From an uncultured Clostridia bacterium (GTDB lineage: Bacteria > Bacillota > Clostridia > Oscillospirales > Ruminococcaceae): a DNA stretch of 23,569 bases. The translations under genes were made by a program, and so were the position numbers. Location: NCBI GenBank assembly GCA_947629275.1, contig CANRDG010000011.1, forward strand, positions 1 to 23,569, given 5' to 3'. Shown piece after piece: positions 6,491-13,282 of the stretch; the first letter of the stretch is position 1; every line of letters begins with the position of its first letter. Below the pieces are notes generated by a model. That model made no database searches, had not been told where the DNA came from, and was given only the letters and a program-made list of their open reading frames with translations.

Positions 6491-8293
6491 TTACTCCTCC
6501 ATAAGGCTTTCCATTTCGTCAAGCAGCCTGCCCATAAGCGCAATTGCCTCGTTTATCGGCTGCGCAGTCGCCATGTCAACGCCTGCACCGCTCAAAAGCT
6601 CAATAGGCGTTTTGCTGCAACCGCCTTTCAGAAAGTCCTTGTAACGCTCTGCCGCCTCTTTGCCGCCATTCAGTATCTTCTGCGAAAGCGCAATAGCAGC
6701 CGCATAGCCCGTAGAGTATTGATACACGTAAAAATTGTAGTAAAAATGCGGTATTCTCGCCCACTCCATGGCTATCTCTTCGTCAATAACTATGTCATCA
6801 CCGAAGTATAGCTTGTTGAGATCTCTGTAAATGTCACGCAGAACTTCTTCCGTAAGGCTCTCGCCGCGCTGGGTCATCTCGTTTATTTTCAGCTCAAACT
6901 CCGCAAACATCGTCTGCCTGAAAAGCGTCGTGCGGAACTGCTCCAAAAAGTAATTTATCAGAAACGCCCTGCGCTTTTTATCAGTTGACTTTTTCAGAAG
7001 ATACTGCATAAGCAATGCCTCGTTGCAGGTAGATGCCACTTCCGCCACAAAAATAACGTATTCGCTGTATGCCACAGGCTGATTTTTGTTTGAAAGATAC
7101 GAGTGTATCGCGTGACCCATTTCGTGCGCCACGGTAAATTCGCTGTCAAGCGTTCCGCTGTAGTTCAGAAGCACAAACGGGTGTACGCGCGCTCCTGCCG
7201 AGTATGCACCCGAGCATTTTCCCTCGTTCTCGTAAACGTCGCACCAGCCCGAAGAAAATCCCTCGTCAAGTATCGCAATATAATCCTCGCCAAGCACCGA
7301 AAGCGCGTCTTTTATCTCTTTTTTCGCGTCTTCGTAAGAGATCTTCACATCACAGTCGGGCACTATCGGCGTGTAAAGATCGTAAAAATGCAGCTCGTCA
7401 ACACCCAAAAGCTTTTTTCTCAGCCGTACATATCTGTACATCTGCTCCATATTCGAGTGAACGGCTTCTATCAGATTTTTGTACACAGAAACAGGTATCT
7501 CGTTGCCGTCAAGTGCCGCCTCCAGCGCAGAACCGTACTTTCTCGCCTTTGCAATAAAGTCCAGTTTTTTGGTCTGCGCACTAAGCGTTGCAGCCATTGT
7601 ATTTTTAAAAGAAGTATACGTGCTGTACATAGACTTGAACGCACTTTCGCGCAGTTTTCTGTCAGGCGACTGCATGAGCGAAATATATGTGCCGTGCGTT
7701 ACCTGATGTGTCTTGCCGTCGCTGCCTTTAGCATCGGGAAATTTCAGATCGGCATCTGAAAACATATTGAATATATTTTCGGGCGACTGTCCAAGCTCCG
7801 CCGAAAGCGAAAGTATGCGTTCTTCGGCGTCTGAAAGTATGTGCTCTCTCTGCCTGCGTATGCGCGTGAGAGCCAGCCTGTAAAGCTCCAGCCGCGGCTC
7901 TTGCTTGTAAAAGCTTTCAAGAGTTTCGTCACTGATAGATACTATCTCAGGTGACATGAACGAACAGCGGCTGTTCAGCTGTACTATCACAGAAATTGAT
8001 CTGCCGCACAGATCCTGATACTTTGAAACGCGCGTGTCCTCGTCCGACTTTCTCTGCGCATAGTTTATAAGCGAATCAGCAACAACGTTTATCTTGTCGT
8101 CGCACTGCAAACAGTCGTATAAAGCCTGCGCGCTTTGCGATAGCCTACCTTTGTAGCTTTCAAGCTCCTCGCCGTATTCTGAAAGCTTTTTCAGATCTTC
8201 CTCCCACGCCTCATCGGTGGGGTAGATGTCGTTTATCGCCCATTTTGTTTCGTCGGGCAGCTCGTTTCTCTGCGGTACTCTGTTTTCAGCCAT
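6491..8293 (-). CDS. pepF: Oligoendopeptidase F (M3 family zinc peptidase)
   Basis: 600 residues, full length. The zinc-binding motif HEMGH is near residues 390-394, followed by the downstream Glu region (AEVASTCNEALL) that supplies the third metal ligand in M3 enzymes. The C-terminal part, PHFYYNFYVYQYSTGYAAA, is characteristic of the PepF subfamily. The enzyme degrades short peptides of about 6-20 residues in the cytoplasm. ATG start with AGGAGT 7 bases upstream and its own promoter (8324-8352). Confidence 0.96.
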   Translation of the reverse strand: MAENRVPQRNELPDETKWAINDIYPTDEAWEEDLKKLSEYGEELESYKGRLSQSAQALYDCLQCDDKINVVADSLINYAQRKSDEDTRVSKYQDLCGRSISVIVQLNSRCSFMSPEIVSISDETLESFYKQEPRLELYRLALTRIRRQREHILSDAEERILSLSAELGQSPENIFNMFSDADLKFPDAKGSDGKTHQVTHGTYISLMQSPDRKLRESAFKSMYSTYTSFKNTMAATLSAQTKKLDFIAKARKYGSALEAALDGNEIPVSVYKNLIEAVHSNMEQMYRYVRLRKKLLGVDELHFYDLYTPIVPDCDVKISYEDAKKEIKDALSVLGEDYIAILDEGFSSGWCDVYENEGKCSGAYSAGARVHPFVLLNYSGTLDSEFTVAHEMGHAIHSYLSNKNQPVAYSEYVIFVAEVASTCNEALLMQYLLKKSTDKKRRAFLINYFLEQFRTTLFRQTMFAEFELKINEMTQRGESLTEEVLRDIYRDLNKLYFGDDIVIDEEIAMEWARIPHFYYNFYVYQYSTGYAAAIALSQKILNGGKEAAERYKDFLKGGCSKTPIELLSGAGVDMATAQPINEAIALMGRLLDEMESLMEE

Positions 8294-8323
8294 ATTATCA
8301 CTCCTAAAATATTAACTAATATC

Positions 8324-8352
8324 AGTATACCACGCTTTTTTCAAAACTTCAA
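8324..8352 (-). promoter_or_regulatory. Sigma-A promoter of pepF
   Basis: Minus strand TTGAAG (8347-8352), 17-base spacer, TATACT (8324-8329), 31 bases upstream of the pepF ATG. It overlaps the region just after the Cys-rich Feo gene, where I see no terminator, so feo transcripts may also run into pepF. Confidence 0.7.
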
Positions 8353-8362
8353 TACCGAGTTG

Positions 8363-8536
8363 CTATTTTTTGCTTTTCTGACTATTTCCGTGGCAGGCGG
8401 ACGAATTCGGACAGCAGCCGCAGTTGCAGCCGCAGCTCGACCTGCCTTTTTTCTTGTCCTTTACTATTGACATTATTATGCCGAAAACTATCGCTGCTAT
8501 CACGATAATTACAGCTGCAGTTCCTAAGTATTCCAT
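8363..8536 (-). CDS. FeoB-associated Cys-rich membrane protein
   Basis: 57 residues. A single membrane helix (MEYLGTAAVIIVIAAIVFGI) is followed by a lysine patch and a cytoplasmic Cys cluster (SSCGCNCGCC) and a further Cys near the end. This is the small FeoB-associated family (PF12669) found next to feoB in Firmicutes, with a proposed role in iron handling by the transporter (FeoC-like position, not proven). ATG at 8536 is preferred, with GGGAG 9 bases upstream; longer frames begin before that site. Last gene of the feo operon. Confidence 0.88.
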   Translation of the reverse strand: MEYLGTAAVIIVIAAIVFGIIMSIVKDKKKGRSSCGCNCGCCPNSSACHGNSQKSKK

Positions 8537-8570
8537 AATACGCATCTCCCGTTCGTGAAAATTTTGCATA

Positions 8571-8605
8571 CAGCGCCTTCCACCGTCATTTGGCAGAAAG
8601 CGCTG
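8571..8605 (-). other. Intercistronic hairpin between feoB and the Cys-rich gene
   Basis: CAGCGC pairs with GCGCTG at the base, with TTC/GAA and CC/GG pairs further in, separated by small internal loops. No T-run follows on the minus strand, so it looks like an mRNA processing or stability element rather than a terminator. Confidence 0.5.
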
Positions 8606-8650
8606 TAGCCGCTGTTTTGTATGATGAAGAGATCTTTTAGCTTTAAGATA

Positions 8651-11152
8651 TTACGCTTTTACCCTTACGCTTCTTGTAAGTTTTGTACTTTCTTTGTACG
8701 GTCTGAAAAGCATATAGACCATTGCAACTATTATCACGCAGGCAGCTATCATGCCTATAACGCTGCCGTCGCCCGCAGCCAAAGAACCTATCTGGTATAC
8801 GCATAGTGAAACTATGTACGCAAAACCACATTCATAGCCTATCGCGAACCAAGTCCACTTTGCGCTGTTCATCTCACGTTTTATAGCTCCTATCGCCGCA
8901 AAGCAGGGCGCGCACAGCAGGTTGAATATCAGGAAAGATAGTCCGCTTGCCGCCGTGAAAGCCGCCGCCATATTGGTGTAAGCCATTTCGCCGCCATAAA
9001 GTATGCCCATAGTGCCGACGATGTTTTCTTTTGCTACAAGTCCCGTAACAGCCGCAACGGTCGCCTGCCATGTGCCCCAGCCCAAGGGCTTGAATACCCA
9101 TGCAAACGCGCTGCCGATATATGCAAGTATGCTGTGCTGCATTTCGTCCTCACTGAGCATACGGAAGCTGCCGTCAACAAATCCGAAGAACGATGTGAAC
9201 CATACTAGTATCGTAGAGAGAAGTATTATAGTTCCCGCCCTCTTTATGAACGACCAGCCTCTCTCCCACATCGAACGCAGTACGTTTGAAACGGTGGGCA
9301 TATGGTAAGCAGGCAGTTCCATAACGAACGGCGCAGGGTCGCCCGAAAACGGCTTTGTCTTTTTAAGGATTATTCCCGAAATTATTATCGCCGCAACGCC
9401 TATAAAGTATGAAGATGTCGCCACCCACGGTGAGCCGCCGAACAGCGCGCCTGCTATCATGCCTATAAACGGCACTTTCGCGCCGCAGGGTATAAAGGTA
9501 GTCGTCATTATCGTCATGCGGCGGTCGCGCTCGTTTTCTATCGTTCTGCTCGCCATAATTCCCGGTACGCCGCAGCCCGTGCCTATAAGCATGGGTATGA
9601 AGCTCTTGCCTGAAAGCCCGAATTTTCTGAATATCCTGTCCATAACGAAAGCTATACGCGCCATGTAGCCGCAAGCTTCCAAAAATGCAAGGAATATGAA
9701 CAGTACAAGCATTTGCGGCACAAAGCCCAGCACCGCGCCAACGCCTGCAACTATTCCGTCCAGCACCAGACCTTTCAGCCACTGAGCGCAGTTTATCGCG
9801 TCAAGTCCGCTTTCTATAAGTACGGGTATTCCCGGCACCCATACGCCGTAATTTGCAGGGTCGGGCGCGCCGCCGTATTTTTCGTAAAGCGCTGTAGCTT
9901 CTGAAAGGTCAGCGCCAGTGAATGTCGTATCTTCCGTCTGCAAAGTTTCCTCGTCCTGAAGCGTTACCACCGCTGTGTCAGTTTCGGTAAACATAGCCTC
10001 AAGCTCGCCAAGAGCCTTGCGTGCTGTTTCTGCGCTGTAGCTCTCAACCTCAGTGTCTACCGCGCTTTCTATCGCAGAAACGTCTTTGCCATCTTCCGCT
10101 GCTTTTGCAATAAATCCGCTTATTATTGCATCACTGTCGCCGTATTCTTCCGCAGCTTCTTCATAAGCCGTAGAGCCTATGCCAAGCAGGTGCCAGCCGT
10201 CGCCGAAAAGTCCGTCGTTTGCCCAGTCTGTCGCCGCCGAGCCTACCGTCACCATTGAAACATAGTAAACTATGAACATCACAAGCGCAAATATCGGCAG
10301 ACCCAGAAATCTGTTGGTAACTATCTTGTCTATCTTGTCGGATACCGTCGCTGCCCCTGCGCTTTTCTTTTTAAGGCACACGCCCGTTATCGAAGCTATG
10401 TATGTGTATCTTTCGTTTGTTATAATGCTCTGCGAGTCGTCGTCAAGCTGCTGCTCAACGCTTTTTATGCAGCTTTCAATGCTTTCAAGATCGGCAGCAC
10501 TCAGCGACATACTCTCCATTACCTTTTCGTCGCGCTCAAACAGCTTTACAGCATACCAGCGGCGAATGTTTTCTTCCATGCCGCCAAGGCAGATGTGTTC
10601 TATCCGCGAAATGGCGTTTTCAATGTTTTCAGAAAAGTCTTTTGTAGTGGGCTTTGCTTCACCCGTGCGTGCAGAATCTACAGACATATCAGCCGCCGCC
10701 GAAACTCCCGTGCCTTTCAGAGCAGATATTTCAACTACCTTGCAGCCAAGCTTTTCTGACAGCTTTTTTATGTCAATTTTGTCGCCGTTTTTGCGAACGA
10801 TGTCTATCATGTTCACAGCTGCAACAACGGGTATACCAAGCTCCAACAGCTGCGTTGTAAGATACAGATTTCTTTCAAGATTCGTGCCGTCTATAATGTT
10901 AAGTATTGCATCAGGCTTTTCCTCTATAAGATAATTTCTCGCCACTACCTCCTCCAAAGTGTAAGGGGAGAGCGAGTAAATTCCCGGCAGGTCGGTAAGC
11001 GTTACATCATCGTGACCTTTCAGCTTGCCCTCTTTCTTTTCTACAGTAACGCCCGGCCAGTTTCCTACATACTGGTTCATGCCCGTAAGTGCGTTGAAAA
11101 GCGTAGTCTTGCCGGTGTTCGGGTTTCCTGCAAGAGCTATTTTTATCGCCAT
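8651..11152 (-). CDS. feoB: Ferrous iron transport protein B
   Basis: 833 residues. The N-terminal G domain has GNPNTGKTT (G1, residues 8-16), DLPGIYSLS (G3), NMID (G4) and SALKGTG (G5). A helical domain follows, then the membrane domain with the two Gate regions (CGYMARIAFVMDR and GCGVPGIMASRT, with Cys-containing TFIPCGAK). It moves Fe2+ across the cytoplasmic membrane. Unusual is an acidic, poorly hydrophobic insert of roughly 115 residues (about 320-435) after the first membrane helix, predicted to lie outside the cell. ATG at 11152 is chosen from AAGGA at 11161-11165; the longer frame starting at 11203 runs through the operator dyad and lacks a ribosome binding site. Confidence 0.96.
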   Translation of the reverse strand: MAIKIALAGNPNTGKTTLFNALTGMNQYVGNWPGVTVEKKEGKLKGHDDVTLTDLPGIYSLSPYTLEEVVARNYLIEEKPDAILNIIDGTNLERNLYLTTQLLELGIPVVAAVNMIDIVRKNGDKIDIKKLSEKLGCKVVEISALKGTGVSAAADMSVDSARTGEAKPTTKDFSENIENAISRIEHICLGGMEENIRRWYAVKLFERDEKVMESMSLSAADLESIESCIKSVEQQLDDDSQSIITNERYTYIASITGVCLKKKSAGAATVSDKIDKIVTNRFLGLPIFALVMFIVYYVSMVTVGSAATDWANDGLFGDGWHLLGIGSTAYEEAAEEYGDSDAIISGFIAKAAEDGKDVSAIESAVDTEVESYSAETARKALGELEAMFTETDTAVVTLQDEETLQTEDTTFTGADLSEATALYEKYGGAPDPANYGVWVPGIPVLIESGLDAINCAQWLKGLVLDGIVAGVGAVLGFVPQMLVLFIFLAFLEACGYMARIAFVMDRIFRKFGLSGKSFIPMLIGTGCGVPGIMASRTIENERDRRMTIMTTTFIPCGAKVPFIGMIAGALFGGSPWVATSSYFIGVAAIIISGIILKKTKPFSGDPAPFVMELPAYHMPTVSNVLRSMWERGWSFIKRAGTIILLSTILVWFTSFFGFVDGSFRMLSEDEMQHSILAYIGSAFAWVFKPLGWGTWQATVAAVTGLVAKENIVGTMGILYGGEMAYTNMAAAFTAASGLSFLIFNLLCAPCFAAIGAIKREMNSAKWTWFAIGYECGFAYIVSLCVYQIGSLAAGDGSVIGMIAACVIIVAMVYMLFRPYKESTKLTRSVRVKA

Positions 11153-11176
11153 AATATCATTCCTTTCAAAAATATT

Positions 11177-11192
11177 GTTAGCATATGCTAAC
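11177..11192. promoter_or_regulatory. Perfect 16-base dyad ahead of feoB (DtxR/IdeR-like site)
   Basis: GTTAGCATATGCTAAC is a perfect palindrome in the 60-base gap between feoA and feoB. It matches the form of the dyads at 11683 and 11786. No clear promoter accompanies it here. On the minus strand it is followed by AATATTTTTG, so a weak transcript-end role is an alternative. Confidence 0.65.
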
Positions 11193-11212
11193 TCATGCCG
11201 CAAAAAAATAAG

Positions 11213-11434
11213 TCATTCAACTTCAATGCTTTCAGCGTCCGCCTTGCGAAGAGAAAGCTCGTAGCCGCGCACGGTAACTTCAATGGGGTCGCCCAACGGC
11301 GCTACCTTGCGAACGTAAACGCTCACGCCTTTTGTTATGCCCATGTCCATTATCCTGCGCTTTACCGCGCCCTCGCCGCCAAGCTTTTTCACCCTTACGG
11401 TGTCGCCTATTTTTGCTTCTTTAAGTGTCGGCAT
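11213..11434 (-). CDS. feoA: FeoA domain protein (second in operon)
   Basis: 73 residues forming one SH3-like FeoA domain (IGDTVRVKKLGGEGAVKRRIMDMGI, then GDPIEVTVRGYELSLRKADAESIEV). FeoA is a cytoplasmic partner needed for FeoB-dependent Fe2+ uptake. ATG start with GGGAGG 7 bases upstream. Second of two adjacent feoA genes; of the two it is closer to canonical FeoA because it keeps the RRIMDMG and GYELSLRK segments. Confidence 0.93.
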   Translation of the reverse strand: MPTLKEAKIGDTVRVKKLGGEGAVKRRIMDMGITKGVSVYVRKVAPLGDPIEVTVRGYELSLRKADAESIEVE

Positions 11435-11449
11435 AAAATTACCTCCCTG

Positions 11450-11659
11450 TTATATCATTATCTTTATCGCCATTTCTTTTGAAACAGCAACGCGGCTGTC
11501 CTTAACGCTTACGATGACATTTCCGCCCACTTCGCTCACTATCGTCACCGTGCCGCCGACAACGAACCCTAAGCTTTCAAGAAACTTCCTTGTCTGAGGG
11601 TTGCCGCCTATCTTCTTTATAACGCAGCTTGTGCCTGTCTGTGCAAGTGTCAGAGGCAT
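11450..11659 (-). CDS. feoA: FeoA domain protein (first in operon)
   Basis: 69 residues, a divergent FeoA domain (GGNPQTRKFLESLGFVVGGTVTIVSEVGGNVIVSVKDSRVAVSK, read in pieces across residues 20-63). Paired feoA genes ahead of feoB are common in clostridia; the division of labour is unknown. ATG at 11659 is preferred because GTG at 11668 lies within the AAGGAGTG ribosome binding site. First gene after the iron-type promoter; 15 bases separate it from the next feoA. Confidence 0.9.
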   Translation of the reverse strand: MPLTLAQTGTSCVIKKIGGNPQTRKFLESLGFVVGGTVTIVSEVGGNVIVSVKDSRVAVSKEMAIKIMI

Positions 11660-11682
11660 ATCTATCACTCCTTATCGTTCTG

Positions 11683-11698
11683 GTTAGCCTTGCCTAAC
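11683..11698. promoter_or_regulatory. Operator-like dyad at the feo transcription start
   Basis: GTTAGCCTTGCCTAAC is a near-perfect dyad (one mismatch between arms) beginning 9 bases downstream of the feo -10 box, so a bound repressor would cover the start point. It shares the GTTAGC/CTAAC form with the sites at 11177 and 11786 and resembles the TTAGGnnnnnCCTAA core of DtxR/IdeR boxes. The identity of the regulator is inference; no regulator gene is in the window. Confidence 0.75.
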
Positions 11699-11707
11699 TC
11701 TAATATA

Positions 11708-11736
11708 AATATACACCGCCGCTCTTTCTTTGTCAA
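11708..11736 (-). promoter_or_regulatory. Sigma-A promoter of the feo operon
   Basis: Minus strand perfect TTGACA (11731-11736), 17-base spacer, TATATT (11708-11713). It drives feoA-feoA-feoB-Cys-rich gene. The 10-base block containing its -35 (11731-11740) is repeated exactly 40 bases upstream (11771-11780), there without a matching -10. Confidence 0.87.
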
Positions 11737-11785
11737 CAAAAATAACCCGCGCTTTCTTAAAAATCGTATATGTCAACAAATTGTA

Positions 11786-11801
11786 GTTAGCTTTTGCTAA
11801 C
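11786..11801. promoter_or_regulatory. Third feo-type dyad in the feo/pyrE intergenic region
   Basis: GTTAGCTTTTGCTAAC has perfect 6-base arms around TTTT. It lies 49 bases upstream of the feo -35 and 45 bases upstream of the pyrE -35, so it could serve as an auxiliary site for the feo promoter or affect pyrE. Confidence 0.65.
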
Positions 11802-11846
11802 CATTTTTGTATATAAGCACAATAGGGATAAGCGTTTCATTTGCTC

Positions 11847-11875
11847 TTGCAAAATGCCGCGCCCTGTGTTATAAT
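11847..11875 (+). promoter_or_regulatory. Sigma-A promoter of pyrE
   Basis: TTGCAA (11847-11852), 17-base spacer, perfect TATAAT (11870-11875), 36 bases upstream of the pyrE ATG. The leader is too short for a classic PyrR attenuator. Confidence 0.85.
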
Positions 11876-11911
11876 AAGTATGACAAAATTATTGCAAAGG
11901 GTGTTTTTAAT

Positions 11912-12574
11912 ATGCAAGAGCTTTCTTACAAGGAAAAATTCATAAAGTTTATGGTAGACAGCGGCGTGCTGATGTTCGGCGAGTTTACGCTCAAAAGCGG
12001 ACGTTTAGCGCCGTATTTTATGAACGCAGGCAACTATAAAACAGGCGCACAGCTTGCAAGACTGGGCGAATTTTATGCCGACTGTATACACGAGAACAAT
12101 ATAGAAGTGCAAACGCTTTTCGGTCCTGCGTATAAGGGCATACCCCTTGCGACTGCCGCATCTGTAGCTCTTTATAATAAGTATGGCATAGACGCCAGCT
12201 ATTGCTTTGACCGCAAGGAAGTCAAAGACCACGGCGAGGGCGGAATGTTCGTTGGCGCGCAGCTAAGTGACGGCGATAAGGTAGTTATAATCGAGGACGT
12301 TATGACCTCCGGCAAGGCGCTCAGAGAGGTGCTGCCAAAGCTCAAAGGCGCGGCAAACGTTGACATAACCGCCATGATAATAACCGTTGACAGAATGGAA
12401 AAAGCCCTTGGCAGCGATAAAAGCGCAGTGCAGGACGCCTATGACGAGTTCGGCGTAAAGGTGTACCCGATAGTTACCGTCAAGGATATTATAAAAGCTA
12501 TTGAGGACGGCATTATAGAGGGCAGGGAATACCTCGGCAAAATGCGTGATTACCTCGATTCCTACGGCGCATAG
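11912..12574 (+). CDS. pyrE: Orotate phosphoribosyltransferase
   Basis: 220 residues. It condenses orotate with PRPP to give orotidine 5'-phosphate in de novo pyrimidine synthesis. The PRPP-binding motif VVIIEDVMTSGKA is at about residues 124-136, and LFGPAYKGIPLA plus the FDRKEVKDHGEGG loop (catalytic lysine and flexible loop) are typical. ATG at 11912 is chosen from AAAGGGTG a few bases ahead; the longer frame from 11807 would run through the promoter. No other pyr gene is next to it, which is common for pyrE in this group. Confidence 0.95.
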   Translation: MQELSYKEKFIKFMVDSGVLMFGEFTLKSGRLAPYFMNAGNYKTGAQLARLGEFYADCIHENNIEVQTLFGPAYKGIPLATAASVALYNKYGIDASYCFDRKEVKDHGEGGMFVGAQLSDGDKVVIIEDVMTSGKALREVLPKLKGAANVDITAMIITVDRMEKALGSDKSAVQDAYDEFGVKVYPIVTVKDIIKAIEDGIIEGREYLGKMRDYLDSYGA

Positions 12575-13104
12575 TGGGAACCGGTATCCTTGTTTGTGGA
12601 CTGAACGGCAGCGGTAAAAGTACATTGGGCAAAGCTTTGGCGAAAAGACTTGATTTTCATTTTATAGATAATGAGGATCTGTTCTTTCCCAAAACCGACC
12701 CCGATTATACCTATGCTTCTCCTCGCCCCAAAAGTGAAGTTGAAAAGCTTCTTGTGAACGAGGTCACAGCGCATGAAAATTTTGTATTTGCAGCTGTACA
12801 CGGTGATTACGGCAAAGATATTATTGCGCTCTACGATCTTGCAATACTTATCGAAGTTCCTAAAGATATCAGAATGCTGAGGGTGAGAGACCGCTCTTTT
12901 CAAAAATTCGGCAGCAGAATGCTAAGGGGCGGAGATCTGTATGAGCAGGAGGAGCAGTTTTTTCAGCTTGTAAGCAGCAGACCCGAAGACATGACAGAAA
13001 AGTGGCTGCAAACTCTGCGCTGCCCTGTAATTCGTGCAGACGGCACCAAACCCATAGAAGAGAATATAACCATCATTCTGAAACAGATAAAACAGATAAA
13101 CTGA
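12574..13104 (+). CDS. P-loop kinase-like protein (shikimate/adenylate kinase fold), coupled to pyrE
   Basis: 176 residues. Walker A GLNGSGKST is at residues 9-17, followed by HFIDNEDLFF (substrate-side Asp as in small-molecule kinases) and a lid-like region with RVRDRSFQKFG. The fold is that of small nucleoside- or shikimate-type kinases; the substrate is unknown. The start is GTG (12574-12576), sharing one base with the pyrE TAG stop and lacking a ribosome binding site of its own, so translation is probably coupled to pyrE. Followed by a terminator at 13114. Confidence 0.82.
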   Translation: MGTGILVCGLNGSGKSTLGKALAKRLDFHFIDNEDLFFPKTDPDYTYASPRPKSEVEKLLVNEVTAHENFVFAAVHGDYGKDIIALYDLAILIEVPKDIRMLRVRDRSFQKFGSRMLRGGDLYEQEEQFFQLVSSRPEDMTEKWLQTLRCPVIRADGTKPIEENITIILKQIKQIN

Positions 13105-13113
13105 TACAAAGAA

Positions 13114-13145
13114 AAAGGACTACATAAAGCAGTCCTTTAAATAAA
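13114..13145 (+). terminator. Terminator after the pyrE-kinase operon
   Basis: AAAGGACT (13114-13121) pairs perfectly with AGTCCTTT (13131-13138) around a 9-base loop, followed by AAATAAAAC. The T-run is short, so strength is uncertain. Confidence 0.7.
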
Positions 13146-13172
13146 ACAATTTATATTTGGAGAGGATGAAAC

Positions 13173-13205
13173 GAGTATAATTACTCTTCACTTTCTATTA
13201 TACTC
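13173..13205. repeat. Perfect 9-base dyad ahead of the AEC transporter gene
   Basis: GAGTATAAT (13173-13181) and ATTATACTC (13197-13205) are exact inverted repeats separated by 15 bases, followed by ATTTTTCC. It could be an operator or a second transcript-end hairpin. The rest of 13140-13282 is A/T-rich with no clear promoter. Confidence 0.6.
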
Positions 13206-13282
13206 ATTTTTCCGCATAACGCAACAACAATTCCGTTACAATTTATGACAATTTGATTACATTATGAAAAGGGTGATTAGGC

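Noticed and set aside
7103..7759. 218-codon open frame antisense to pepF
   Set aside because: Shadow of the PepF zinc-peptidase gene; basic, low-complexity translation with no recognisable domain.
10272..10934. 220-codon open frame antisense to feoB
   Set aside because: Shadow of the FeoB G domain and linker; no ribosome binding site or family features.
11876..11911. PyrR-type attenuator ahead of pyrE
   Set aside because: The leader from the promoter to the ATG is only about 30 bases, with no terminator hairpin.
13163..13180. Leader peptide after GGAGAGG near 13160 (MKRV then stop)
   Set aside because: The ATG directly follows the purine run with no spacing and the frame is four codons long; no attenuator logic was evident.
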